A stretch of DNA of 64,000 nucleotides from Sphingomonas limnosediminicola. Lineage in GTDB: Bacteria > Pseudomonadota > Alphaproteobacteria > Sphingomonadales > Sphingomonadaceae. The translations under genes and the position numbers were made by a program. Of this stretch, positions 17,168 through 25,591 are shown one piece after another (the stretch's first letter is position 1; the number at the start of each line of letters is the position of its first letter). The notes beneath the pieces were generated by a model. That model did not search any database and had not been told where the DNA came from. It saw only the letters and a list, made by a program, of their open reading frames with translations. Location of the stretch: positions 2,784,167 to 2,848,166 of the forward strand of contig NZ_BAABBM010000001.1 in assembly GCF_039537965.1 (NCBI RefSeq). The letters are read 5' to 3'.

Positions 17168-18411
17168 TTGCGAGAGTGTCCGGCACTCCGACAAGCAAAG
17201 CCACGCGGGGCGAGCAGATGCTGGCACTCCGAAAGAAGCGGATGGCCAACACGCATCCGTTTCTGCGTGGCGGCTTTCGTCCGTTCTTCTTCGGCGCCGC
17301 CACCTGGGCGGTGATCGCTCTAACGCTGTGGCTGTGCGAGCTTGCCGGGAAGATCACGGTCCCGAGCGGCTTCGACGGGGTCGCCTGGCACCGTCACGAA
17401 ATGCTGTTTGGCTTTGTCGGCGCGGCAGTCGCGGGCTTTCTTTTGACAGCTATCCCGAACTGGACCGGACGATTGCCAATCGCGGGTAAACCACTGCTCA
17501 CTCTATTTGCCTGGTGGGCCGCGGCGCGCATCGCGGTCCTCACTTCGGCGTTGAGCGGCTTCTGGCCTGCAGCCATCCTGGACGTCGGCCTATTCTTGTC
17601 ACTCGCGATGCTCGCTGCGAGAGAAGTTATCGCAACCAATAATCGCAATTTCCCCATTGTAGGGATGGTATTTGCCTTTGGTGTTGCGGATGCAGCCGAC
17701 TACGCAGGGTCCGCGGGTGTTATCCCAACCGACCTCGGCTGGCGCAGCGCAGTCGCGTTGATGACAATCATGATATCGATGATTGGCGGTCGCATCATTC
17801 CATCGTTCACCCGGAACTGGATGGTCAAACGTCGTGTGCCGGCCACGCAGCTTCCAACTCAGCCGCAGGCGCTCGATCTGCTCGTGATTGCATCTACTGC
17901 GATGGCCCTCCTGTTTTGGCTTATCTTTCCCAACAACTGGCTTACAGGCATCGTTCTCATGCTAGCGGCCGGCTCGCAGCTTATGCGGCAATATCGCTGG
18001 GGCGGACATCGCACCGGAAGCGACCCGTTGGTCCTTGTGCTTCATCTTGGTTACATCTGGCTGCCCGTCGGCCTGCTGCTCCTCGGTCTGTCGATTGCAG
18101 GGCGAGACATCCCTGCAAGTGCAGGGGTGCACGCGCTTACGGCAGGGGGAATGACAACGATGATCCTCGCAGTCATGACCCGCGCTAGCCTAGGCCACAC
18201 CGCGCGGGAGCTCAGAGCCGCACCGACAACTGTGGCCGCGTACGTCTGCGTCACCTTTGGTGCGGTTCTAAGGGTCGCCGCGTCGCTTGGATTGGGGCCT
18301 TACGGGATCATGCTCGATGTAGCCGGCGCGTTCTGGGGGTTGGCCCTAATTCTGTTCCTGGTCGTTTATGGGCCTATCCTCTGGCAACCCCGCCTTGGCG
18401 AACAGCACTAA
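17164..18411 (+). CDS. nnrS: NnrS-family membrane protein
   Basis: About 415 aa with some 12 hydrophobic helices. It opens with the family signature HPFLRGGFRPFFFGAATWA, followed by WHRHEMLFGFVGAAVAGFLLTA, AIPNWTG and GGRIIPSFTRNWM. NnrS is a heme- and copper-containing membrane protein that helps cells resist NO. The start is a GTG overlapping the cupin stop by four bases; a later ATG is possible. Confidence 0.92.
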   Translation: MIARVSGTPTSKATRGEQMLALRKKRMANTHPFLRGGFRPFFFGAATWAVIALTLWLCELAGKITVPSGFDGVAWHRHEMLFGFVGAAVAGFLLTAIPNWTGRLPIAGKPLLTLFAWWAAARIAVLTSALSGFWPAAILDVGLFLSLAMLAAREVIATNNRNFPIVGMVFAFGVADAADYAGSAGVIPTDLGWRSAVALMTIMISMIGGRIIPSFTRNWMVKRRVPATQLPTQPQALDLLVIASTAMALLFWLIFPNNWLTGIVLMLAAGSQLMRQYRWGGHRTGSDPLVLVLHLGYIWLPVGLLLLGLSIAGRDIPASAGVHALTAGGMTTMILAVMTRASLGHTARELRAAPTTVAAYVCVTFGAVLRVAASLGLGPYGIMLDVAGAFWGLALILFLVVYGPILWQPRLGEQH

Positions 18412-18433
18412 TGTCCTAGCGCGAAGATCGGCT

Positions 18434-18501
18434 GATGTCCGAAATGGGTCGTTAGCGGCCACTCGGCTAGCGGCAGGAATGGGTGGAAAGCGGACATTAG
18501 C
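18434..18501. repeat. Hairpin repeat, double copy
   Basis: ATGTCCGAAATGGGTCG, then GGCAGGAATGGGTGGAAAGCGGACAT. The outer ATGTCCG pairs with CGGACAT around both loops. Confidence 0.75.
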
Positions 18502-18507
18502 TATCCG

Positions 18508-19569
18508 TCACGAATTGGTGCTTCGCTTGATGGCTAGTTGAACCTGCTCCGAGCGCCGTTTCACCGTCAAAGTCACTTTGCTGCTCGCGGCGTCAAGCAA
18601 TCGGCTAAGTTCGGAGGCGCTCGATATCGGGTGGCCATCGACCGTCGTGATGACATCTCCTGCTTGAAGTCCCGCTTTCTCGGCGGATGACTTGGCTTGC
18701 ACGATCGCCACCCCTGCACCGGACCGGAAATCCCCCAGCCGCGAGGAGAAAGGCGCGGCATAGTCGATCGTGCGAAAACCGAATTTAGTCGATGCTGAGA
18801 GGCTGTTGCGAATGAGCTCGTCGAGAATGACACTGGCAATGGGCGCTGGGATCAGCGCGCCGAGCGGCGCATCCGTCCCGATTCCCACGACCTGGCCATC
18901 AGCGGCCACCAACGGCGTTCCCGCAGTCCAATCATCCGGCGCTGGCCGCAGCCGAAAGTAGCCGACGCCACTGCCCCCGTCCGCCAGAAAGTCGCTGCCG
19001 ATCATCGACACGGCTGCACTGCAACCGCTACCAATCGCCGTCGTTATCGCCATTCCGAATTGGCCGACGCGTGGAAACGTTTGGTCACTGAATGTCAGTG
19101 GAGCGACAGTCGTTTCCGCCTTGACGATCGCCAAGCCAGAGACCGGGTCCTTCCTTTGGTCCACCAGGTTCACCCTGCGCCCGTCGCCGAAGACAGCGTC
19201 AAGGGGCATCGGTGGCAATTCGGCGGCAGAAGTTACCAGCCAGCCGTCGGCCGAATAAGCCGAGGCGGGTACCACCGCGGTACCGTCGGCTTCGGAGGTC
19301 ACATCCAAACCGTGCGGTACGATGACTGCTACCGAGGGACAAAGCCGGTCTACGAGGTCGGCGAGGTCAGGAAGACCGGGCTGCTGCCGTACAATTTGGA
19401 CGATCGGTCGTCCCGGCGAAGGAGCGACAGGTGGATGGCGGAGAGGTCGCTCGTCGGGCGACAGCAACCGGACCACGAATGCGCCCCCCAGAACGACCGC
19501 GAGCAACCCGCTTCCTAGCGATACAGCACGAAAAGAGGGCCAACGCGGCGGTTGCTCCGCATCATTCAC
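18508..19569 (-). CDS. HtrA-like protein with a probably dead protease domain and PDZ
   Basis: About 353 aa from a GTG overlapping the end of the ClC gene. One N-terminal membrane helix (LGSGLLAVVLGGAFVVRLL) anchors a periplasmic trypsin-like domain and a C-terminal PDZ domain (KAGLQAGDVITTVDGHPI). The catalytic residues look lost: the histidine segment reads LVTSAAEL and the usual GNSGGPL reads DWTAGTPL; the aspartate region (DPVSGLAIVK) remains. It therefore probably binds rather than cuts. It forms an operon with the channel gene. Confidence 0.8.
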   Translation of the reverse strand: MNDAEQPPRWPSFRAVSLGSGLLAVVLGGAFVVRLLSPDERPLRHPPVAPSPGRPIVQIVRQQPGLPDLADLVDRLCPSVAVIVPHGLDVTSEADGTAVVPASAYSADGWLVTSAAELPPMPLDAVFGDGRRVNLVDQRKDPVSGLAIVKAETTVAPLTFSDQTFPRVGQFGMAITTAIGSGCSAAVSMIGSDFLADGGSGVGYFRLRPAPDDWTAGTPLVAADGQVVGIGTDAPLGALIPAPIASVILDELIRNSLSASTKFGFRTIDYAAPFSSRLGDFRSGAGVAIVQAKSSAEKAGLQAGDVITTVDGHPISSASELSRLLDAASSKVTLTVKRRSEQVQLAIKRSTNS

Positions 19570-21322
19570 CGAACATCTCCCGCTGAGCTTTTTCGACCTC
19601 GTCGGAATAACGGCGGTGGACAAACCTCTCGGAGAGCGTACCGAGCACGGAGCCCTCATCGTCGATCACGGCAAGATAATCCGCTTCGCTCAGGTCGAAA
19701 TGTTGAATGGCAGAGCGTACGTTCTGATCCGGAGTAAGCGCCACATCCGGGAGAATCCCAAGCGTGCCTATCTCCACGTCGGACGACATCCCGCCATCAA
19801 AAGCCTTAGCTGTCTCCACGATACCCGAATAGCGGCCCGAGGAATCGACAAGCACAACCTTGTTCGTCGAACCTAATGGAAAGCGGCGTCGAAACTCGGC
19901 CACCGACATTGTGGCAACGGCGGTCTCCGCACCACGCTGCATCATCTTTCCGACGGTGAGTGTGCGCATCCATCCTATGTCGCGGGCGCTTCGAATGCTC
20001 TCACCCCGCATATGCAGTCGCCACGTGGAGAAGGAGAAACCGAAAGTCTCACGGACGAAGGTGCTCGCGCAAAGCGCTGCAGTGATCGCGACGCTTGTTA
20101 GTGCGAAGTCATGCGTCACTTCGAGGACCAACATGGACATGGTCATCGGGCCCCCGACAATCGCAACCGCCATTGCCGCCATCCCGATGAGGGCCGCGTC
20201 CGAAGGGTCAAGGGGGGGGAAGACAGCCAAGTGACCAATGGCGCCTGCGAACAGCTGTCCGACCAAAGAACCGATGAAGAGCGACGCGAAGAACAATCCA
20301 CCTCTGAAGCCGAATCCAAGCGAGATGGTGGACGCCGCGACCTTCACCGCAAGCACCAGAAGAATGAAACGGAGCGCAACCTCGGCCCCGAGGTCGATGT
20401 GCAGTGCGCCGTGGCCTGCGGAGAGCACCTGAGGCGTGATCATGGCCAGGGGGATCAGCAACAATCCACCAATTGCCGGCCGCCAAAGCTCTGGGATTGG
20501 AGAACGGCGCACTAGCGCTTCGAGTGAGGTCACGCCGCGCATGACGGCGATTCCGACGAAGGCGCAGATAAGGCCCAAACCCGCATAAAGGAGGTAATCA
20601 ACCGTGGTGATCGCCTTCGCGCCAGGTAGCGCAACAACATAGGCTTCGATGCCGACCAGCCGAACGAGCACCACTGCCGACAGACATGCCGCTGCAACCG
20701 GTGCGATTGCGGCTGGCGTGTAGGCGCCGATCACGATTTCGAAGGCGTAGAACGCTCCGGTGAGGGGGGCGCCAAAAGCGGCACCCACGGCCGCCCCCGC
20801 TCCCGCGCCCACTAGGACCCGCATGTCTGCGCGCCTGAGTCGGAGCCACGCCCCGAGAGTTGATGCCAGTCCGCCGCCAGCCTGTGCGTACGCGGCTTCA
20901 AGCCCAACTGATGCTCCTGCGCCGTTTGAAACGATCGTTTGAGCGCAGACGATCATCGTATCTCGAATTGAAATGGCGCCCCCATGAAGGGCATTTGCTT
21001 CAACGACGTCGACAGGCGTCCGCCACCGGCGGATCGCCGCTCGGGAGCCAATACTCAGCACCAGTCCGGCGACCGGGAGCGCAAAAAACCGGATTGGAGG
21101 GATCGAGGCCGCTGCACTTAAGCTTGCGCCACTTAATCCATAGAATAGCGCTTGCATGCCATGGGCGATCGCATGCTGCGCGATCATGAGCAGCCCAGCA
21201 CCAATCCCAACAAGAACAGCAAGGCCGATGAGCGCGGCTTCGCTCGACCGGAATGCTTGCCGAAAAGAGCTAACCCCGCGGTTGTAAGCCGGAGCCAAAA
21301 GCATCGGTCGAAACAGCCTCAA
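19562..21322 (-). CDS. ClC-family chloride channel/antiporter with CBS domains
   Basis: About 586 aa in the inner membrane. ClC signatures are GAGASVGLEAAYAQ, GAAFGAPLTGAFYAFE and GFRGGLFFASLFIGS. The classic GSGIP motif is not evident, so selectivity is uncertain. The C-terminal ~130 residues form a CBS pair (RSAIQHFDLSEADYLAVID). The called start is a TTG overlapping the stop of the small upstream gene; the ATG six codons later (21304) is an alternative. Confidence 0.9.
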   Translation of the reverse strand: MRLFRPMLLAPAYNRGVSSFRQAFRSSEAALIGLAVLVGIGAGLLMIAQHAIAHGMQALFYGLSGASLSAAASIPPIRFFALPVAGLVLSIGSRAAIRRWRTPVDVVEANALHGGAISIRDTMIVCAQTIVSNGAGASVGLEAAYAQAGGGLASTLGAWLRLRRADMRVLVGAGAGAAVGAAFGAPLTGAFYAFEIVIGAYTPAAIAPVAAACLSAVVLVRLVGIEAYVVALPGAKAITTVDYLLYAGLGLICAFVGIAVMRGVTSLEALVRRSPIPELWRPAIGGLLLIPLAMITPQVLSAGHGALHIDLGAEVALRFILLVLAVKVAASTISLGFGFRGGLFFASLFIGSLVGQLFAGAIGHLAVFPPLDPSDAALIGMAAMAVAIVGGPMTMSMLVLEVTHDFALTSVAITAALCASTFVRETFGFSFSTWRLHMRGESIRSARDIGWMRTLTVGKMMQRGAETAVATMSVAEFRRRFPLGSTNKVVLVDSSGRYSGIVETAKAFDGGMSSDVEIGTLGILPDVALTPDQNVRSAIQHFDLSEADYLAVIDDEGSVLGTLSERFVHRRYSDEVEKAQREMFGE

Positions 21323-21501
21323 ACCTTCCTACGCACGACGTGGAGAAGAACCAGCAACATAACGAGAGCGCCGGCGCCGATGAGGACGGGCCCTACTGCT
21401 GTGGATGACGACAGGAAGACCCCTAGGAACATCGTTAGGGTGGCGGCGAATGCTATCGCATCCAGTTTGGAATTGGCCTTCACCGTAAGCTGCGTCCGCA
21501 T
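21319..21501 (-). CDS. Small two-helix membrane protein
   Basis: 60 aa with a short polar N-terminus and two hydrophobic helices (IAFAATLTMFLGVFLSS and VGPVLIGAGALVMLLVLLHV), ending VRRKV. Its stop overlaps the first codon of the ClC gene (TTGA), so it is the first gene of a three-gene operon. The function is unknown. Confidence 0.65.
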   Translation of the reverse strand: MRTQLTVKANSKLDAIAFAATLTMFLGVFLSSSTAVGPVLIGAGALVMLLVLLHVVRRKV

Positions 21502-21657
21502 TCAAGGAAGGGTTGGGGAGCGACGCAATCGCCCGATTACCAACGATCTGCAATGGGGGGGGCTCGGCTCCTCTACTACTTAGAGGCCGATGCTGCTTTC
21601 ATTTTTCCAAAGCATGCAAGCGGCCACTACGAAGATGAGAAATGCTGCACTGCAAGA

Positions 21658-21686
21658 GTCCGCAATGGGTCGAAAACGGACGCTAC
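21658..21686. repeat. Hairpin repeat, single copy
   Basis: GTCCGCAATGGGTCGAAAAC followed by GGACGCTACC. The GTCCG/CGGAC stem encloses the conserved loop. Confidence 0.75.
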
Positions 21687-22567
21687 CGGTCTGAGCAATT
21701 TAGGTTGAACCCGTACCCGATCGGTGGAGGGGCTAGAGGCGGCAGCAGGTATTGAACCGCTTGGGGCGTCAGCTGCTGGTAGATTGTTGCGTGCGTGAGA
21801 TTTGGACGGGCCATTGTGCAGTAAGTCAGCCCCCGTTGCTTCAACAAAGAGACCAGGCGCTTAATCGCGGCGGCATCATCCAGCTGTTCCTTGGCTGCCG
21901 CCAGCATCAAACGATGACCTTTCTGCCTGCCATTCAATTTTGCGGCAGCCGAATTTGAAAGAGACTCCTTGTCCCACCAGAGGCTAGGATCCACAGCCGC
22001 GTAACCATCGAAAAGCGACGGCTCGACAAGGTACGTTTCGGTCACGAACAAGCCCGCCAAAGACTCCCCCAGAACAACGTCATGTCCGTCGCCGCGATAG
22101 GTGCGCTCAATTAGGGGTTTCACCTCCTTACGGATGAACTCGCGAAACTTGGCTGAAGAGCCCGCTGTCGGGTAACGCTTCACCAGCTCGGGATCGGCTG
22201 TCGGGCCCACAAGTTCCTTGCGTCGGTCCTTTGTCTCAAGGCCGACAACAATGGCTTCGGCCGACCGGCCCCACATTGCGCCTAGCTGCACCACGCCAGC
22301 CACGTGAAGGAGGTCTTGGTCCAAACCGCCGTCGAGCAGATATAGGACCGGATATCGTCGCAACGGATCTTTGCTGTAGCTCGCAGGCAGAACGACATTG
22401 ACCGTCCGCAACTCATGGAGCGTCTTTGATTGCAAGCTGTAACTCGAACCGATTTGGATCGGGACCTGCGACGCTTCCGAGCCGGGCTGAGCTGTTGCCG
22501 CGCCTGCAAGAATGAAGCCGCAAACCAGGGCAACGCACAAGCGTGTTGTGACGAACGTGAAATCCAT
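21683..22567 (-). CDS. Secreted alpha/beta-hydrolase, esterase D-like
   Basis: About 294 aa from ATG (MDFTFVTTRL) with a Sec signal ending near AGAATAQ. The core has VLYLLDGGLDQD, the nucleophile elbow GESLAG with the serine, and a family-typical EFIRKEVKPLIERTYR. This is the putative-esterase/enterochelin-esterase-like family; the substrate is unknown. Its 3' end lies against a hairpin repeat. Confidence 0.82.
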   Translation of the reverse strand: MDFTFVTTRLCVALVCGFILAGAATAQPGSEASQVPIQIGSSYSLQSKTLHELRTVNVVLPASYSKDPLRRYPVLYLLDGGLDQDLLHVAGVVQLGAMWGRSAEAIVVGLETKDRRKELVGPTADPELVKRYPTAGSSAKFREFIRKEVKPLIERTYRGDGHDVVLGESLAGLFVTETYLVEPSLFDGYAAVDPSLWWDKESLSNSAAAKLNGRQKGHRLMLAAAKEQLDDAAAIKRLVSLLKQRGLTYCTMARPNLTHATIYQQLTPQAVQYLLPPLAPPPIGYGFNLNCSDR

Positions 22568-22598
22568 TCTTTGAGAGAACACACGCGCTCAAAGGGCG

Positions 22599-22646
22599 CA
22601 ATGGTCGAAAGCTGCCGTGCAGGAATGGGTCGCGAGCTGCCACAAG
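22599..22646. repeat. Hairpin repeat, double copy
   Basis: GCGCAATGGTCGAAAGCTGCC, then GGAATGGGTCGCGAGCTGCCA. Confidence 0.65.
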
Positions 22647-22819
22647 CCCCCCGGGCAATGTCGTTAACAATGCGTTAATTGAATTAGCAATTAGGCCTTC
22701 GCACGTATAAGATCGCAGCAGGGCGGCATTGGACTTGCCGGCGGATGGGTCGATCTGACCACGCTGCCCCCAGTTGCGAGGCGCTGATGCTGTCGTAACC
22801 CAGGGGAGCACACAAGCAT

Positions 22820-23425
22820 ATGCGCAAGGTCATCCTCGCTGCGTTCGGCGCGACGGCGTTCGGCCTGTCGGCGCCAGCAACCGCCACGCAAGAACTAGTC
22901 ACCAACGGTGGGTTCGAAACCGGGGATTTCGGCGGATGGCTGCAGACCGGACTGACCAGTCGCACGGTAGTATGCGGGTCATCCTGCGCGCACAGCGGAT
23001 CGTTGGGCGCCGCACTTGGTGCAACTTTCGGGACGGGCACGCTCAGCCAGGTTCTAACGACCATTCCCGGTCAGTCGTACGACGTGTCTTTCTGGCTTGC
23101 GAATGAACCTGATCTGCCAATTTACAGTTTCGATTTCCGCTGGGGCGGCGGCACTCGGCTCTCGTTGGGCAGCGGGTCGGGTCCCTTTGGCTATTCGCTT
23201 GAGACTTTCACTCTGATCGCGACGGACACCGCCACGCAGATCGCATTCGAGTTCGAGCACGACCGGACATTCTGGTACCTCGATGACGTTTCGGTTCGGG
23301 CGACGAGTGGCGTGCCGGAGCTCGGCACTTGGACGATGCTACTGCTCGGCTTTGGTACAGTGGGGCTTGCCTTGCGTCGCCGCAGGTCCGGCAAGATTGG
23401 CGAGGTGGGCCAGCTTCACGCTTAG
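22820..23425 (+). CDS. Secreted PEP-CTERM-type protein
   Basis: 201 aa with an N-terminal signal (MRKVILAAFGATAFGLSAPATA). A beta-sandwich-like middle (LVTNGGFETGDFGGW) resembles carbohydrate-binding-type folds. The C-terminal sorting tag is VPELGTWTMLLLGFGTVGLA followed by an RRRR stop. The tag reads PELGTW rather than the textbook PEPxxWA, a variant seen in sphingomonads. It is probably exported and processed by an exosortase, which is not in the window. Confidence 0.85.
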   Translation: MRKVILAAFGATAFGLSAPATATQELVTNGGFETGDFGGWLQTGLTSRTVVCGSSCAHSGSLGAALGATFGTGTLSQVLTTIPGQSYDVSFWLANEPDLPIYSFDFRWGGGTRLSLGSGSGPFGYSLETFTLIATDTATQIAFEFEHDRTFWYLDDVSVRATSGVPELGTWTMLLLGFGTVGLALRRRRSGKIGEVGQLHA

Positions 23426-23475
23426 GGTCCGTACTGTTGGCGGAGCTGGCTTGCGGGCTTTTACCAGGCCATCGG

Positions 23476-23895
23476 TCAGTGCGCGGCGCCCGCTTTCCAA
23501 GAAGCATAGAAGCTAACGACCGCCATCCCAACGATGACGATCGGCGCCAGCCAGAGGCGCGGCGTTGAAGCTATCTCTGCGACCTCGGGTTTGTCGGACC
23601 GATACAGAACTGCCACCGTCTCGCCGATCTGGAATGGCTTTGAAGTGCTGCCCATCCGCGATTGGAACTCAACCGGTGAACCGCCAGCTGGACGGTAGCG
23701 CACAAGGGGCATGTATTGCCTCTTCGCGCCCAATCGCTCCCGCATGCGCTTTTGGTAGCCGATAATCTGACCTTGAGCGCGTTGCCCGCCAGCAAGCCTC
23801 AGGCGAGCTACCATCAGCGCCAAACCCGCAGCAAACAGGGCAAAGCCGACCACGGCGAAGTAAATCGCCAGCGGATTTGCAAACAGTCGCATCAC
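23476..23895 (-). CDS. DUF3592-like membrane protein
   Basis: 139 aa with an N-terminal and a C-terminal helix flanking a soluble beta domain (AQGQIIGYQKR, PLVRYRPAGGSPVEFQSR, IGETVAVLYRSDKPEVAEI). This matches DUF3592 as I know it; the function is unknown. Its start overlaps the stop of the preceding gene (ATGA). Confidence 0.75.
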   Translation of the reverse strand: MMRLFANPLAIYFAVVGFALFAAGLALMVARLRLAGGQRAQGQIIGYQKRMRERLGAKRQYMPLVRYRPAGGSPVEFQSRMGSTSKPFQIGETVAVLYRSDKPEVAEIASTPRLWLAPIVIVGMAVVSFYASWKAGAAH

Positions 23896-24236
23896 GGGTG
23901 TCGCAGGCGATCGACGGACCGGCCAACCAGCCAGAAGAGTGACGCCGTCACAGCGACGGCTGGAACATAGTACAAGGCATGATCCATGAGATAGCCATGA
24001 CCCTCTGGCATGAGGACGGAAGTCTCACCCAGCGCATAGGCCAATATTAGGTCGACCGCCGTGACTGGCAGGGTCGCCACAAACAGGCCCAGGTTCGCGA
24101 GCCCATCGTGGTTGGTGTTGGCGAAATCAATCCACCCGTAGACCGCGAAAGCTATGTAGAGCGCTGGCAGAATGTAGCGCAGACGCCCCTTGTGCCTCTG
24201 ACCCTTCACTGGTGCCTCCCCCTTCGACGTGAACAC
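23892..24236 (-). CDS. Hypothetical membrane protein, three to four helices
   Basis: 114 aa with hydrophobic segments ILPALYIAFAVYGWI, LGLFVATLPVTAVDLILAYAL and HALYYVPAVAVTASLFWLV. No family is recognised. It is translationally coupled (ATGA) to the DUF3592-like gene downstream, so the two probably work together in the inner membrane. Confidence 0.65.
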   Translation of the reverse strand: MFTSKGEAPVKGQRHKGRLRYILPALYIAFAVYGWIDFANTNHDGLANLGLFVATLPVTAVDLILAYALGETSVLMPEGHGYLMDHALYYVPAVAVTASLFWLVGRSVDRLRHP

Positions 24237-24281
24237 CTACCCGTTCCCGGTTTACGTTAGGTTCCGGCTTCCCGGAATGGC

Positions 24282-24330
24282 TCGGTAGCGGCAAGTTTGG
24301 GTCGAAACGGAATGGGTGGAAGCTGACGCG
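24282..24330. repeat. Hairpin repeat, degenerate double copy
   Basis: GGTAGCGGCAAGTTTGGGTCGAAAC, then GGAATGGGTGGAAGCTGAC. Confidence 0.55.
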
Positions 24331-24459
24331 GATGCCGCGCTCTCAGCGCCACAAAGGTCGTCCAGGATCCGCTGTTTGAAGCGACGCGCAAGGCAAACTG
24401 AAGCCTTACCTGGCATTTCGTGATAGTGACGGGGTCCCCTATGGAATTGGGAGTCGGCT

Positions 24460-24756
24460 ATGTCGCGTATCATCGTCGCCGCAATCGCCCTCTGCGCTGC
24501 TGCTGCGGCCCCAGCGCAAACCATCAGCATCGAAAACTCTAATGCTTCCGTGAAGCCGCCGCCGCTTCCAGAAAACAATCTCGAGCAAGTCGTCTGCGAG
24601 CGCGTGATGCGGACCGGCAGTCGACTGGCAATCGACAAAGTCTGCCTGACGGTCGCCGAGTGGAAGGAGAAGCGCGACGTTCAGCGCTGGGATTTCGAGC
24701 GGGTTCAGCGGGTCGTAAACCAGGAGCCTTCCGATCTGGCGGGATATACCCGTTAG
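24460..24756 (+). CDS. Small secreted protein
   Basis: 98 aa with a signal peptide (MSRIIVAAIALCAAAAAPAQ). The mature part has two cysteines in CERVMRTGSRLAIDKVC, followed by LTVAEWKEKR. I recognise this C-x(4-6)-TGSR-x(5-8)-C-x(5)-EW pattern from short sphingomonad secreted proteins of unknown role. A GGGAG precedes the ATG. Confidence 0.7.
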   Translation: MSRIIVAAIALCAAAAAPAQTISIENSNASVKPPPLPENNLEQVVCERVMRTGSRLAIDKVCLTVAEWKEKRDVQRWDFERVQRVVNQEPSDLAGYTR

Positions 24757-24860
24757 TCGGGAACTCCCAAGTCGAACTCGACCTCCAAACTCGGCTCCCT
24801 TGGACATCCTGGCCACCGGGACAAATCGAGTCTGTCTGGGGTCGGACACTGCCGCCGCAC

Positions 24861-24896
24861 GCTGGCGGCAGGGATGGGTCGAAAGCTGCCATTAGG
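24861..24896. repeat. Hairpin repeat, single copy
   Basis: GGCGGCAGGGATGGGTCGAA, then AGCTGCCATTAG. The GGCAG/CTGCC stem holds the conserved loop. Confidence 0.7.
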
Positions 24897-24905
24897 GGGG
24901 AGCTA

Positions 24906-25433
24906 TCAAGCAGACAGCCGCTCGTAGTCGCTTCCCCTTACCCATGTCCTGAACCGGTCGAATGCAGGAACATCCCCGGCTCGCGGCGTGCGCTGCTCCA
25001 TCCTTTCGGCGAGCCATTGCAGCCACTCGAACAAGTTCGGCCAGCCGTTCTGCCTTCGCTCTTCGATATACGGCCGTAGCTTTTGCCAGCACAGCACTGT
25101 CACCCCACGATAGGAATCGGCATACATTTCAATTGGCACGTGACCTCGCGCAACTAAGGGGCCCAGACTTTCGAAGAGCGCAAGCACACCCATCACCGCA
25201 CCGAAATTCTTCCCGAGACTGCGTGTGAGTTGCGCCTCAGTTAACCCGTCCGGCAGACCATGGATCAACATCAATGCTTCGGCGGCCTGAGGTGCCTGCA
25301 GCGGTCGCAGTAACTCGATGCCCGCTTGGACTTCGCGCTGCACGCGAAGCTGCCGAAGCTGAACCAGGCCGAAGACCACTCCGATGATAACTGCCAAGGT
25401 TTCCAAGGCTTGCAGGATCAGGTCCCAAGACAT
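24906..25433 (-). CDS. Membrane-anchored hypothetical protein
   Basis: About 175 aa from the ATG giving MSWDLILQALETLAVIIGVV, a single N-terminal helix followed by a cytoplasmic helical domain with LFESLGPLVARGHVPIEM and WQKLRPYIEERRQNGWPNLFEWLQWLA. It resembles the widespread DUF4760-type proteins with one membrane helix. The function is unknown. The longer frame to 25505 is less likely. Confidence 0.65.
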   Translation of the reverse strand: MSWDLILQALETLAVIIGVVFGLVQLRQLRVQREVQAGIELLRPLQAPQAAEALMLIHGLPDGLTEAQLTRSLGKNFGAVMGVLALFESLGPLVARGHVPIEMYADSYRGVTVLCWQKLRPYIEERRQNGWPNLFEWLQWLAERMEQRTPRAGDVPAFDRFRTWVRGSDYERLSA

Positions 25434-25540
25434 CTGTCGGTGTCTCCGTTGCGGTCTTCGATGGCCTATCAGAAGCTGCCTCGTCCGCAACGAGTTCTCG
25501 AACACCTAGTCCCAGCCTGCTCCGCACCAAGCTGACACTA

Positions 25541-25575
25541 GGCTAGCGGCAGCTTTGGGTCGGAAGTGGCTACCC
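25541..25575. repeat. Hairpin repeat, single copy
   Basis: GCTAGCGGCAGCTTTGGGTC followed by GGAAGTGGCTA. Confidence 0.6.
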
Positions 25576-25591
25576 GCTATAGCGGCACACA

